Below, in pieces: positions 12,301 to 21,989 of a stretch of 64,000 nt of DNA (its first letter is position 1; every line of letters begins with the position of its first letter). The stretch is from the NCBI RefSeq assembly GCF_963422355.1, contig NC_085098.1:6009265-6073264 (forward strand), written 5' to 3'. The notes under the pieces are model-generated. The model searched no databases, was not told where the DNA came from, and saw only the letters and a program-made list of their open reading frames with translations. The position numbers and the translations under genes were made by a program. The stretch comes from Corticium candelabrum (lineage: Eukaryota > Porifera > Homoscleromorpha > Homosclerophorida > Plakinidae).

Positions 12301-15300
12301 GCAAAAACCGAAAGCCTGGACAACCGACAATTTTTGAGACCAAAATTTATTTTTCTGTTATGCTATTAGTTTTTTAAGGCAAAATTTTTGAAAAGATTAT
12401 TACTCGAAAAACATTAGGAGCAGTACAGTAGTTGGAGTAGAAAATGTCAATTAATTAGAAATGTATACAAAAACACTCGAGATTTTGCAATAAATATGGC
12501 AAGCAAGTGTATGGTATCCACAGCGTTGGTTGACAGGAGATTTTACAAAAATATATTTTTAAATTAATTAATGGTTCGGTCAACATCAACAAAAGATACA
12601 TTTACATATAATATATTTTACATATAATATATTTTACATATAATATATCTTACACATTAATCAATTATTTAAATGAAACTCTACTGTAACTTACTGTCAT
12701 AACATCTCCAGCAGACGCGTCCTTGTCTCTGATCAGATAGCCGCTAAACCTGCAGATATCGAGAGTTCACTAGCCTCTCACCTATTGATATTACTTAGAC
12801 CTCAACTTGCTTACCAAAATGCTAGAGCATAGATACAAAATATGATAAGCCATGTCGAACCCAACACGAGACCCGAAGACAAACTCTTCTTCTTCCCGAC
12901 TGATGTCGCCTGGTCCACTTCCACTTGATATCTGATGATCACATGACAACGATATCGTAAATATATTTAAACACGCTGTTGTTATCTTTCTTGCCTACGA
13001 GTTTCTTTTTCCTCGCCACCGAACGCAACGACTGTCCTCATACATGATATGACTTCTTCGGCAACGCTGCCCGCTTTGGCATATGCCTTCTGTTCTTTTG
13101 TAGTGAATGATGCTATAAGCTGTAAACAACAAACATGAAAACGGCAATGCCGCTGTTATTATGACGTCGTTCGATGTGCAACACAGAAGTCAACCTTTGC
13201 GACGAACCCAGCCAGAGTGGCCAATATTGGAGTCACTCCTAGTATGACCAACGCTAGCCTCCACTCAATGACTAGACCGACAACGATCCCTCCGATGAAG
13301 GTGGAAGTCCATTGAACAGTGGCACCGAGTTTGTCACCGATACCATTGTATACCTTTGTTAGATCACTACAACAGACGAAATGTCAATGATACACCACAC
13401 ACTGTAAAATAATAAAATAAAAAACCGTACTCTGTTAATCGTGTGGCCAGCTCACCCGGATCGCTCGTGTCAAACCATCCGATTTCCTGTCTCATAATGG
13501 CACGAAAGAATGCCTCTCGCATACGACGCGTCTGACGTTCCGCCGACCAGATCAGCAGCATGACGTACAAATACATCGTGACCCACGCACCGGCACCAAC
13601 AATCGAAAATCGAACCGCAGCAATGTGTATATCATCCTGAATATCTATTGCTCCGCATGTTGCGACAATACACGACGGCGAGGAATTTGTGAGGTTGGCC
13701 GCTGCGTTGTTTGCAGCAACGGCAAAGCAGAGAAACGAGTCCAGCATTGCACCAAACACGAGAGCAAGGCCCGGCCAAGACATGCCCGACGCAGCGGCAC
13801 AAAGTAATCCCAGTATAGTGAGCAAAACGTCCTTCTTATCCGCAAAGCGAAACTGGAAACACAAAGTCGTTGTGTTACTTGCTGCACACAGAAATCGGTG
13901 ACTACTAGCTTTATCATACAAAAATGTAAATACCGTATTTCCTCACATAGTAACCCGTGGGTTGCTATTTTTTCAAACTGATCAGAACCACGGGTTACTA
14001 TTTACGCAGGATTACCAATCCAGTACGAGTTACTATTTTTCAATGTCTGCTATCGTGGTCCAAGTTGAAGAGATATGCAAGAGGAACAACACTCTTGACG
14101 CATACGAAACTGTCAATACTTGTAACCACTCAATCATTTTCATTTTCCTCCAGATCCGCTCTCGGCATCCAAACACCTCCTTCTGTTTGTCAGAATTCTT
14201 TATCTACTGGCAGAGGTTTTACCTGTCGATCATATACTTTGCCACCACAGTTGTTATCAATGATATGCGAGTTCCCTCCACAACCCTCAATTTTTTGGCA
14301 ATCAAAAACCATCTTTCTCTAATTGACTACGGGTTACTACTTTTCAAACTGGTTAGATCCACAGGTTACTATTTTTTCAAACTGATTAGATCCATGGGTT
14401 ACTATTTTTCAAACTGGTTAGATCCACACAGTGTTCTAGCCAGGATTTTTTGCCAGCCGTCGTTATGATGTCATTAAATATAATGACATCATCAAATGTT
14501 TGATGTTGACATATTTGGTAATAACATCATAAAACTACCTTTCTGTTCCCTACTTGTATTAGAGTCAGATGCATGTATATTAGTAGGAGTAGATAACCTA
14601 TGTTCCACAGATGAGACAAAATATATGATAGACATAAACCACAATTTCAAAAAGAAGTGCGGTTAGCTAACTAAAAGAGTAGGGGTGTACAATACATGAG
14701 ATTGAAGATAAACAGCAATTAGTAGAACACCCTGCTGCAACCACAGTCTCATTAGCACTTCTTTGTGTGAAAGGTCAACAAGAATTCACCTCAACTAAAT
14801 ACCAACAAGGAGACTGTGCACTCTCTAAATTACCAGATGACATGAGAATATGTATTGTTCTGTAGCAACTTTGGGACCATCAAGACCACTAACGTCTTTA
14901 GCTAGATCCATGCTCCCACACTATAAGCATGCTACAGCTTTTCAATATTGTTCCCAACCATCAATAATTGCTGTTTCCCCTCCCCAAACGTCCCTTCCTT
15001 ATTCCAAATGACAGTACTGACGGTACTGGCGAGAACACTGCCAATGGTTACTATTTTTTTCAAACTAAGAAGATCCATGGGTTATTATTTTTCAAACTAA
15101 TTAGATCCACAGGCTACTATTCTTTCAAACTGATTAGATCCATGGGTACCTATTTGAGCAGGGTTACTAATCAAACACAGGTTACTATTCGTGGAAATAT
15201 GGTACACTGTACCAGCAAATGTCATTTCGGAGCAAAATGGTACAAACAGAATGTAACAAATCTCCTTACTCCTTTCTATTTAATGTAAGTAGAGCAAACC

Positions 15301-16882
15301 ATGTAGGTCAGTGGGTGGTAATTGAGCCATTCATTTTTTGCATTAAAATATTCGTGTTTCTAATTTAGTCATTCTAATTTTTATTTTTATTTTTATAATT
15401 TAATTTCTAAAATAGACAGATATTTTAAATGCTCATAATTTCTAAAATTTTACCAAAAAATACAATGCAAAAATTGAATGGCCCAACTACCCACTAACTC
15501 AGTTGCTCTGAAGGTTACAAGAAATAACCTAAAAATAGAATGATATTTATGAAACAAAGACTAGCCTCGAAATTTCCAGACCAGAGAGCTCTAGTCTGGA
15601 CCAAGTCGATACTGAAATGATTTCGAAAGTGCTTATCAAAAGTGATGCTAAATGGTAGTCTATATGGTAGAATCGTTTACCTAGATCAACATATCATTTA
15701 TAAATGTCATGAGATCTCACAAACAAAGAAGAGACATCTGCCGTGTTCGCGGTGATATCTTGGTGGACGGCATGAAACAACGACTCTTTAATTCTTCAGC
15801 AGACCGCTAGCTAGTCTAACCGCTCCACTGGTGAGACTGTACAGCTCGACCAGTTGTCAAAGGTGATGGTCTAGCGATGTTGCTGTGCATGTCCCGTCAC
15901 CTCAAGCTTGAAAATATCAAAGAACTGAAGCTGAAACTAAAACTAAGATGTGTGCATGCACCAGAGTCTTCATCATGGCTCTGGCGTGCACTTAGCATAA
16001 CCAATTACTGCTAAACCAATCACAATTTACAACCAACATTCTGGTTGTAAGGAGCTGATTGGCTTAGAAGGCTATTTCCAAAATCATTTTAGTATGGACT
16101 TGGTCTAGAGTAGAGTTCGCGCGCTCTCTAGTCTGGAGGCTAAACAAAGACATACTTGGTTGGCAGTTGCTCAGAAATATATAAAAGAAGGGTGAGTTCA
16201 AAGCTGTAATTGTGGTGACAAGTAGTCTCAACACAGCAAAGTCTAAGAAGTCAAACCAGTAGATGATATGCCCTCATACACTTGATTTCATTCGACTGCA
16301 GCTGCACCACCCCAGCTGCTGTGCCACCTGCTTGGTCATTCAACAGTCGATTATACTGCATACTGAAACTGTGAGATGAAGTGAGAAAAACCGCTCTGCA
16401 TGGACGAAAGTCAGGATGAGAGGTATTTTTAGGTTTGTGATGCTAATGTTGCCCGTGGTTGTAAACGTGTAACCAAAACAGTTGCCCATAAACATGCCGA
16501 TAAAGACTTGTTGGGACACTGGTAGTTACTTGTAAAAATGTTATCAATGAAGCTTAGCCGGTTGACGTGGTCTAGAGTTCTAGGCAAAGCTCAGTACCAC
16601 AAGACGTGACTGAGGCAGTAGATACACTGTAGCAATGCAAGTGCAGTGTCTGGACCTCACCAGCTCTAGCATCGACACTTTACGTTCCTCCTCCTTCTCT
16701 CCACTGCAATAAGAGCCGAAATTAGTGCAACAGGCGACATATGAAACGTGTCTAGCAACGTACTTCTCCTCGGCATGTTTGTGGCTCAAATGTTTCTTGT
16801 CAGAATGACCGACTGCTTGGTCGTAAGACTTGTGAACAGGACTCTTGGTGTTTAGACCGTCTTTAGCCTCGCTAGCCTTCAT
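3865..16882 (-). CDS. ABCB full transporter (P-glycoprotein/MDR-like), about 20 exons
   Basis: This is a complete two-half ABC exporter, TMD-NBD-TMD-NBD, pumping amphipathic substrates across the plasma membrane at the cost of ATP. The ATG at 16882 opens a Lys/Glu-rich leader (MKASEAKDG, then [15 protein letters not shown]). TMD1 starts in the large exon at 13.43-13.85 kb ([13 protein letters not shown]). NBD1 has Walker [10 protein letters not shown] near 9220 and, in the exon at 6.74-7.08 kb, LSGGQ, the Walker B stretch [12 protein letters not shown] and the H-loop [11 protein letters not shown] Ser/Arg-rich linker follows at about 6.4-6.6 kb, then TMD2 at 4.8-6.34 kb. NBD2 has GASGCGKST near 4615, LSGGQ near 4240, [11 protein letters not shown] and [11 protein letters not shown], and the protein ends QVHNVM. 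All nucleotide-binding motifs are intact in both halves. Introns at 7.08-8.9, 9.3-11.03 and 13.9-16.7 kb are swollen by transposons. Which ABCB member it matches is not resolved. Confidence 0.9.
5711..5767. repeat. (CA)n microsatellite in ABCB intron
   Basis: About 28 CA units on the plus strand, read as UG in the ABCB transcript. It lies between exons of the second transmembrane domain. Confidence 0.95.
7275..7431. repeat. Inverted repeat in ABCB intron, possible MITE
   Basis: Arms of roughly 28 bp face each other: TTATAAATCCAGATTCGGGAC at the left (shown here without its first bases, key core ATCCAGATTCGGGAC) and GTCCCGAATCCGGATTTATT at the right, separated by about 100 bp. This looks like a small foldback or MITE. 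Ends and target duplication are not resolved. Confidence 0.5.
9325..9371. repeat. (CA)n microsatellite upstream of an ABCB 3' splice site
   Basis: CA repeat on the plus strand, UG-sense in the transcript, about 35 bp upstream of the exon carrying the first Walker A motif. Confidence 0.95.
9509..9953. repeat. Intronic direct duplication, copy 1
   Basis: This 445-bp stretch matches 10314-10990 in the same orientation, including GTCAGCATACAGTAA, GACATGACACCAC, CAATAAATTTTCTGT and GAGGTATCATAATTCTCTGT. It preserves an uninterrupted site (CAGAG at 9788-9792) where copy 2 carries an insertion. No exon is recognised in either copy. Confidence 0.8.
9956..10312. mobile_element. pogo/Tigger-like MITE, TA target duplication
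   Basis: A 357-bp element with termini CAGTAGAACCTCGCTAATC and the complement GATTAGCGAGGTTCAACTG, each flanked by TA (9954-9955 and 10313-10314). The terminal sequence and TA duplication are typical of pogo/Tigger elements of the Tc1/mariner superfamily. No transposase is present. It sits exactly between the two copies of the intronic duplication. Confidence 0.85.
10314..10990. repeat. Intronic direct duplication, copy 2
   Basis: Diverged copy of 9509-9953, lengthened by a 312-bp insertion at 10517-10828. The two copies flank the pogo-like element, so duplication and transposition histories can be ordered. Confidence 0.8.
10517..10828. mobile_element. 312-bp MITE with CAGGG termini and 5-bp duplication
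   Basis: The left end is CAGGGGCATAGCAA and the right end is the complement of CAGGGATGTAGCAA. CAGAG flanks both sides (10512-10516 and 10829-10833). The paralogous copy of this DNA at 9785 lacks the insert and has a single CAGAG, which confirms the borders. The termini resemble hAT ends, but the duplication is 5 bp rather than 8, so the superfamily is left open. Confidence 0.8.
11652..12256. mobile_element. ~605-bp MITE with AGCCYRGTTCACAGTAC ends
   Basis: The left end AGCCCAGTTCACAGTAC (11652) is mirrored by GTACTGTGAACCAGGCT (ending 12256). The interior repeats variants of CAGCGTCC/GACGCTGG. Part of it (about 11770-11890) recurs inverted at 18066-18170 at high identity, so this is a dispersed family. 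It lies in an ABCB intron. No target duplication was resolved and no coding capacity was recognised. Confidence 0.7.
13933..15202. mobile_element. 1.27-kb TA-flanked repeat element with internal ~32-bp repeats
   Basis: The left end CCGTATTTCCTCACATAG, preceded by TA, and the right end, the complement of CCATATTTCCACGAATAG followed by TA, form an imperfect terminal inverted repeat with TA duplication. Inside, the unit GGTTACTATTTTTTCAAACT, followed by GATTAGATCCATG, recurs at least eight times near both ends (13960-14040, 14325-14430, 15045-15185). The middle is unrelated sequence with no recognised gene. It occupies the first large ABCB intron. Confidence 0.65.
15562..16142. mobile_element. 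581-bp transposon with ~70-bp TIRs and 9-bp TSD
   Basis: Termini TAGCCTCGAAATTTCCAGAC (left) and GTCTGGAGGCTA (right) belong to inverted repeats that extend about 70 bp into the element. The 9-mer AACAAAGAC lies directly outside both ends (15553-15561 and 16143-16151). The 9-bp duplication and TAG/CTA ends are shared with the elements at 1636 and 50311. Non-autonomous; inserted in an ABCB intron. Confidence 0.88.
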
Positions 16883-17787
16883 TTGCACAGTCCACTGCAC
16901 AAACTTGAAAGTAACGACGACGACTAGACTTGACCTTTATACACACTAGCAGACGACTCCGCCGGTAGCCACGCATGCGTGTATCTTGTCGTATGATGTC
17001 ACTTTTGCAGCGCTCGCTCATGACTCATTGGTTAGAATGGCAATTTCCGTTGACGCACGAACCTAGTGTCAGGTGACGCGTTCGCCGTTCTAAATCTGTA
17101 CTTAGATAGCTGTCAAACCACGATTCCCGTAAACAACAGAATGCGCCGAATCATCGTACGTCATGCGCAAGAAGGATCGAAATGCAGTACATTCTAGTGT
17201 CAACAACATTTGTATGCTCCTGCTACTACATGCACAGTCCAGAGTTGCAATACCTAGACCACCTTAGCTGATGGCGCATGCACAAAGAGAAAGTCGGTAC
17301 CCCGGTGTGCACGTAGAGTGTAGAGCTAGTAAAACAAGGCAAACTGTAAGTCAAAACCGACTTCTAGTAGCTATAAGTGTAAGCAAAATTTCGAGTTCCA
17401 ACCTAATATTAGTTGTGTTAACTAATTAGACAGATTAGAATTCGAACAGTGCTGAGGACATCTTCAAGCTGCTTGTATAGTTATTTATTAATCTAGTTTG
17501 TCTAGCTAGGCCGGCAAAGAGCATTAGTGTTGATTGACTCCATAGATGTAGATTGCCGGTTGCATCAGCTAGATGTTGTCATCCAAATCCATACAACTAA
17601 CCAGAATGTCACAATACTGAAAAAATGGCCGGTGAAGTCTGTATTATTATTATACGTGTCGTGCTCAACCAGATCAGTCTGGTTTGTAAAGTCTATTACA
17701 AGTACCGGAAGCAAACCCTGCTTCAGAAGTACTTAGACCATCACGGCTGTCTAGAAAGAAGACATGACTTTACGAAGGATCCGAGTA

Positions 17788-17893
17788 GATCCCAGAAGCA
17801 CTGTTTTCTGTAAGTGCTTATTATTATTATTATTATAATTATTATAATAATAATAATAATAAGCACTTACAGAAAAACAGTGCTTCTGGGATC
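17788..17893. mobile_element. 106-bp near-perfect palindromic MITE, TA target duplication
   Basis: The element runs from GATCCCAGAAGCACTG to CAGTGCTTCTGGGATC, with arms of about 50 bp that differ by only one or two bases, around an AAT/ATT-rich centre. TA flanks both ends (17786-17787 and 17894-17895). This is the form of a Stowaway-like (Tc1/mariner) MITE. The near identity of the arms suggests a young insertion. Confidence 0.8.

Positions 17894-17895
<2 letters not shown>

Positions 17896-17950
<55 letters not shown>
17896..17950. repeat. (ATT)n microsatellite
   Basis: About 18 ATT units directly abutting the palindromic element at 17788. A shorter ATT tract lies inside that element. Confidence 0.95.
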
Positions 17951-18065
17951 GTCCTTGTACTCCTTTGACAGAACTTGCCAAACGCAGGGAAAACCACGCA
18001 CACACTTCCATCGACGAATCAATGATCGATGCCAAGTGAACGAATAGAATATCTCAGATACGTCT

Positions 18066-18218
18066 ACTGACTGACTTTCGATTGGTTGAAACAGAGCACG
18101 TGATGCCATCGGACGCTGGGTCACTTCCGGCTAGGACGCTCGATTAGAACTTTTCTCTATTCCAGCGTCGTGGACGCTCACCTAGCGTCGTGCCAGCGTC
18201 GTACTGTGAACCGGGCTT
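18066..18218. mobile_element. Fragment of the 11652 repeat family, inverted
   Basis: Ends in GTACTGTGAACCGGGCT and, read on the minus strand, matches 11652-11890 (shared runs include GAGAAAAGTTCTAATC and GTGACCCAGCGTCCGATG). The matching other terminus was not found, so this is treated as a truncated copy. Confidence 0.7.
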
Positions 18219-18476
18219 AAGTGGCATTCAGCTACTAAAGGTGTTTCTTGGTTGTCGAGTACACACAATCCCTAGCTACAATACAAAAGGATGGGGCGAC
18301 GGAACTCTTATGAGGCTTTTTCTTCGCCGTTTGGTCACTTGCACGAATCGTTCCTATACTGATCTGTAGTCGGACACGGAAACGATTTTTTGAAGTAGGT
18401 CTTATAATTTATAATGAAACGTGGTCGTGGAGAGGAGAAATTTGAGGTTCGTGTGTACAGATATATCGAGCTCTCC

Positions 18477-18501
18477 GTATATATATATATATATATATAT
18501 A
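18477..18501. repeat. (TA)n microsatellite
   Basis: About 12 TA units in the intergenic spacer. Confidence 0.9.
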
Positions 18502-18789
18502 CATTGCCCTATAGGACCACGCCCCTTTCTGTTGTGCACCGGCCTCGCTACCCTTTACCCTTGGCAATTAACATGTACATATTTGATTCTACGTTTCTAT
18601 AGAAACACTACGTGACTTGTTTACACAAAATAGTTGTATCGACTACCAGACAACAAGTTGCTACTAATCAAACAACAGTATTATGAATTTAGTAAAAGTT
18701 TGAGAAAAAGCCAATTGACCATTAATTAATTAATTAATGAACAAACACTTTGAATAGTAATTGTGTACATGATGTAAACGCTAAAGTCA

Positions 18790-19886
18790 CTAACTGGGCA
18801 GACTTGTTGCTAGAGTTCCACAAATCCAGTCAAAGATCGGAAATGTAATATTGAAGTTTTTCTTGATCATCAGACGAGGATGATGATGCAGCCTGTGGTG
18901 ACGACGAATCAACTCTGCACAAGGCAAAGAATCTAAAAAGTACTGTAGACGTGGTGGCAACGAGCAATGATGAAAGCTGTGAAACAGTTCATAGACAGCC
19001 AAGTTGACGGCCGCTGTCCATAAAAGAAACTATTTTAAGAATTTGTCATTATTGGTGTACATATATTATAGCAAGCAGCAAACCCATTATCATTGCAAGA
19101 TGGAATGCGTTTGCTGTCAGAAGGATTCGACAAATAGGAAAGACGACAAGAGAAAACAGCCCAATAACGGAAGCTGTCACAACAAACAGATCATTAAAAT
19201 CAATACAAAATAAGAATATTATCATTACATAATATTATACACATCAATGCAAATACCATATCATGTTATCTTCGATCAACATGTCATTTATGTATAACGA
19301 CTTAATACATTATTTCTATTATTATTGCCATTAATATATTGCCACTGTTATTAATTAATATAATTATTTCTACTTAATTAATTAAACAGCAGCATACCAT
19401 AAACACGATTGGGAAATAAAGTGAAGTACCAATCAGTAGTGTCAGACGGCTGCATGTGTTCGTATGTGTAAAACCGATGATGCAGACCAGTATGGCTTTT
19501 AAAGAACCACGTGAAAAACTTAAACCGAAAATGACCAGGATATCGATGAATAGCTGCAAAAAGTTAAAATTAAAACATTGATATTAATTAAAATCCAAAA
19601 TGACATCTAATAGTATTGTAATGTATTGTAAATCCTTACCATATTCGTAGCCATTGCCTAAAAGAAACATGAGCGGTACAGTTACCCATTCCACTGGCGT
19701 CACCGATTCGAGGCTAGCACCGCATACTAGACAGACCAACAAGCAGCCGACAAACAACTGCCCGAGATGCCAATATCCTGAGTAGCCTGCAAGTTGACAA
19801 TAGAGTATAGTCTAATATCAACTGTGTCTAGCATTCTTACCTTCTGGAAGAAGCTTGCGCCTTGCTTCTTCACGGTACGCCTCCAT
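18790..19886 (-). CDS. Fatty acid hydroxylase superfamily protein, 5 exons, 220 aa
   Basis: A small membrane di-iron oxygenase of the fatty acid hydroxylase superfamily, expected in the ER and acting on a lipid acyl chain or related substrate. The hand-read exons 19886-19841, 19786-19640, 19553-19398, 19173-19084 and 19013-18790 join in consistent phase to a complete 220-residue frame from the ATG at 19886. After MEAYREEARRKLLPE come a hydrophobic helix, YAIHRYPGH, the histidine box HTGLHHRFY, a hydrophobic pair, HSFHH, and RRHHRLHHHP, then NFNIT and FDWICGT. The His spacing resembles the catalytic part of FA2H/Scs7-type enzymes, but there is no cytochrome b5 domain, so a precise substrate is not assigned. 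The gene is divergent from the DUF4838 gene at 20154. Confidence 0.82.
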
Positions 19887-20153
19887 TCTATAAATAGTCA
19901 GGCCTTGGAGTTCTGCAATTGCCCACAGTCCCTATTTTATATTAATTGTGTAATTTTAGAACCGCCCAAACTCGTTAATGATTTTGCAAGTCGGATATGT
20001 CGCAGCACTTTTGTCAAGGTACGGTTACAATAATTATTGTTATTACCACATCTGACACCTCTTGAACTTTTAGTTTAGACACGTGAGTCACGTGATGTAA
20101 ACTACACCGAGTCACGTGATGTAAACTACTCGGGTCTGCCATTATTTCTAAGT
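19887..20153. promoter_or_regulatory. Shared divergent promoter with tandem CACGTG elements
   Basis: The 267 bp between the two start codons contain two direct copies of GTCACGTGATGTAAACTAC (about 20087-20105 and 20111-20129, period 24 bp) and a third CACGTG at 20080-20085, all within about 75 bp of the DUF4838 ATG. GTCACGTGAT differs by one base from the CLEAR/E-box consensus GTCACGTGAC bound by TFEB/MITF/USF bHLH factors. Binding is inferred. Confidence 0.55.
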
Positions 20154-21989
20154 ATGCTTCTGTTCTCTCTACTTTTCACAATCTTTGGAGTTGCCACGAG
20201 TACTAATCCACCCTACCAAAACTACACGATAACTCTCGCTCGCAATGCAACGCCTCAAGAAGCGTACGCAGCAAGAGACCTCGCCAAGTGGCTCAACAAC
20301 ATGACCAACATCGCATTTACCATCACTTCACCACAAGACGCCATAAAGCGAAACGTCCCACAGCTGGCAGTCGGTCCAGACGCAGCGCTAGCGATCGGAG
20401 CCGCGTCCGAACAACAGCTGATCAACATGTCGGAAGACGAAGTACTAATCACGTCACAAAGAGCTCCAAATGTGGCAATGACGGGCGGACGAGGAAAGAA
20501 ACGAGGAACACTATACGCAGTTGTGAGATTCCTACACCATATCGGGTACCGTTGGTATGCACCAGATGAGATATTTGTTCCTGATTTCGACAAGTCCAGA
20601 CCCGTTCCGTCTGTTGATGAGTCCTACAGACCAGTTTTGAACCAGCGAGATCATGATGAGCATACCACTCAAGGAGACCCTGAATGGTGGATACACAACT
20701 ACTTGAATGGTTACTCTTGCTCCGATTGTCCCAATGAGAGTCAGGGGGGTCACTTCGAGTATGTACCGGGATACAGTGTGCACACATACTACAAGCTTGT
20801 GCCGCCCGACAAATACTTTCGTGTTCATCCCGAATGGTATTCTCTCATCAGTGGAGTTCGTACTTTCCAATTCGACGGCCATCTCGCTCAACTCTGTCTC
20901 ACCAACGAGTCTCTTTTGGCTTTCGTTGTCGACCAAGTGAAGTCTCTCTTGAAAGCAAATCCGACTGCTAATCTCATATCAGTAACTCAAAACGATGTGA
21001 ATGGTGGTAACTGTGAGTGTGACAGATGTAAAGCCGTCGAGGCAGCTAATGGTGGTGCACATTCTGGTCCCACACTCAGGTTTGCCAATCTTGTTGCCGA
21101 TGCTATTAAAGACGAGTTTCCCAATGTAACCGTCACTCAACTGGCATACCAGTACACTAGAGCTCCACCGACACACGAAGTCCCACACTCTAATGTTGCT
21201 GTCCGTCTCTGCTCCATCGAGTGTGACTTCGCCCGGCCTCTCAGTGATCCCAACAACGCTGCATTTCAAAAGGATATACTGGGCTGGAGCAAGATTGCCA
21301 CTCGACTCCACATCTGGAATTATGTAACCGACTTTGGCAACTTCATACAACCATTTCCCGATTGGCACGTCCTCGGGCCAAACATCCGATTTCTGTCTGC
21401 ACACAGTGCAAAGGCGATATACGAAGAGGGAAATTATCAGTCCAAAGGCGGGGAAATGCAAGAGATGAGGGCGTGGGTGATGGCACAGATGATGTGGGAC
21501 CCTTCACAAAACGATAGTCTACTTATTCAAGAGTTCATCCATAGCTACTATTCGGATCAAGCCGGTCTACTCATCTTGAAGTACATGGATATAATTGAAA
21601 GGAGTGTTCACGATACATCGGCTTATGTGACTGAGCATGACCCACCTACAGCAAAATTTCTTACAGCAAATGCTGTCCTCCAATCGTTGCATGTCTTAGC
21701 GTCGGCTGTCAGTGTGGCTATGAATACACCATTGCGACCATACAAAACACGAGTTATGAATGCTATGCAGCCTGTCTTGTATGTCACTCTGTTACGTTGG
21801 AATGAAATTTGTCAGTATCATCGGCACAATGACACTCAGCCTTGGCCTCTGCCTCGCAGCATCTCAGATGCCTATAATCAGTTTGCACGGGTTTTCAACG
21901 ATATTGGAGGTACACGATTGAGCGAATCGGGACACGACCTAAAGTGGCTGCAGAGCCAGTTGAACATGACGGCCACATGTGACCCCTAG
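20154..21989 (+). CDS. Secreted DUF4838 protein, intronless, 611 aa
   Basis: A single uninterrupted frame in a genome where nearly all other genes are split. Residues 1-17 (MLLFSLLFTIFGVATST) form a signal peptide. An N-terminal domain resembles the alpha-glucuronidase-type lead-in (TPQEAYAARDLAKWL, GGRGKKRGTLYAV, HHIGYRWYAPDEIFVP), followed by the DUF4838 region with the hallmark QNDVNGG then CECDRCK, and MMWDPSQND. These are the conserved family features; the family is common in Bacteroidetes and other bacteria and is thought to act on carbohydrates, but no activity is established. Numerous N-glycosylation sequons suit secretion or a lysosome. The absence of introns and the bacterial affinities suggest ancient horizontal transfer, now embedded between intron-containing animal genes. 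Confidence 0.85.
   Translation: MLLFSLLFTIFGVATSTNPPYQNYTITLARNATPQEAYAARDLAKWLNNMTNIAFTITSPQDAIKRNVPQLAVGPDAALAIGAASEQQLINMSEDEVLITSQRAPNVAMTGGRGKKRGTLYAVVRFLHHIGYRWYAPDEIFVPDFDKSRPVPSVDESYRPVLNQRDHDEHTTQGDPEWWIHNYLNGYSCSDCPNESQGGHFEYVPGYSVHTYYKLVPPDKYFRVHPEWYSLISGVRTFQFDGHLAQLCLTNESLLAFVVDQVKSLLKANPTANLISVTQNDVNGGNCECDRCKAVEAANGGAHSGPTLRFANLVADAIKDEFPNVTVTQLAYQYTRAPPTHEVPHSNVAVRLCSIECDFARPLSDPNNAAFQKDILGWSKIATRLHIWNYVTDFGNFIQPFPDWHVLGPNIRFLSAHSAKAIYEEGNYQSKGGEMQEMRAWVMAQMMWDPSQNDSLLIQEFIHSYYSDQAGLLILKYMDIIERSVHDTSAYVTEHDPPTAKFLTANAVLQSLHVLASAVSVAMNTPLRPYKTRVMNAMQPVLYVTLLRWNEICQYHRHNDTQPWPLPRSISDAYNQFARVFNDIGGTRLSESGHDLKWLQSQLNMTATCDP

Larger units (their letters stand above)
16883..18789. 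other. Intergenic spacer, ABCB promoter side and repeats
   Basis: No gene was recognised. The first few hundred bases upstream of the ABCB ATG presumably hold its promoter. The rest is a mosaic of a perfect palindromic MITE (17788-17893), an ATT repeat, a fragment of the 11652 repeat family and a TA repeat. The long isoleucine- and asparagine-rich open frames here are translations of the ATT repeat. Confidence 0.6.

Noticed and set aside
17751-18124. Poly-Ile and poly-Asn open frames
   Set aside because: They are translations of the ATT repeat and the adjacent palindrome.
20154-21989. Bacterial contamination as the source of the DUF4838 gene
   Set aside because: It is flanked within a few hundred bases by intron-bearing animal genes and shares a promoter region with one, so transfer or ancient inheritance is more likely than misassembly; only read data could exclude it fully.
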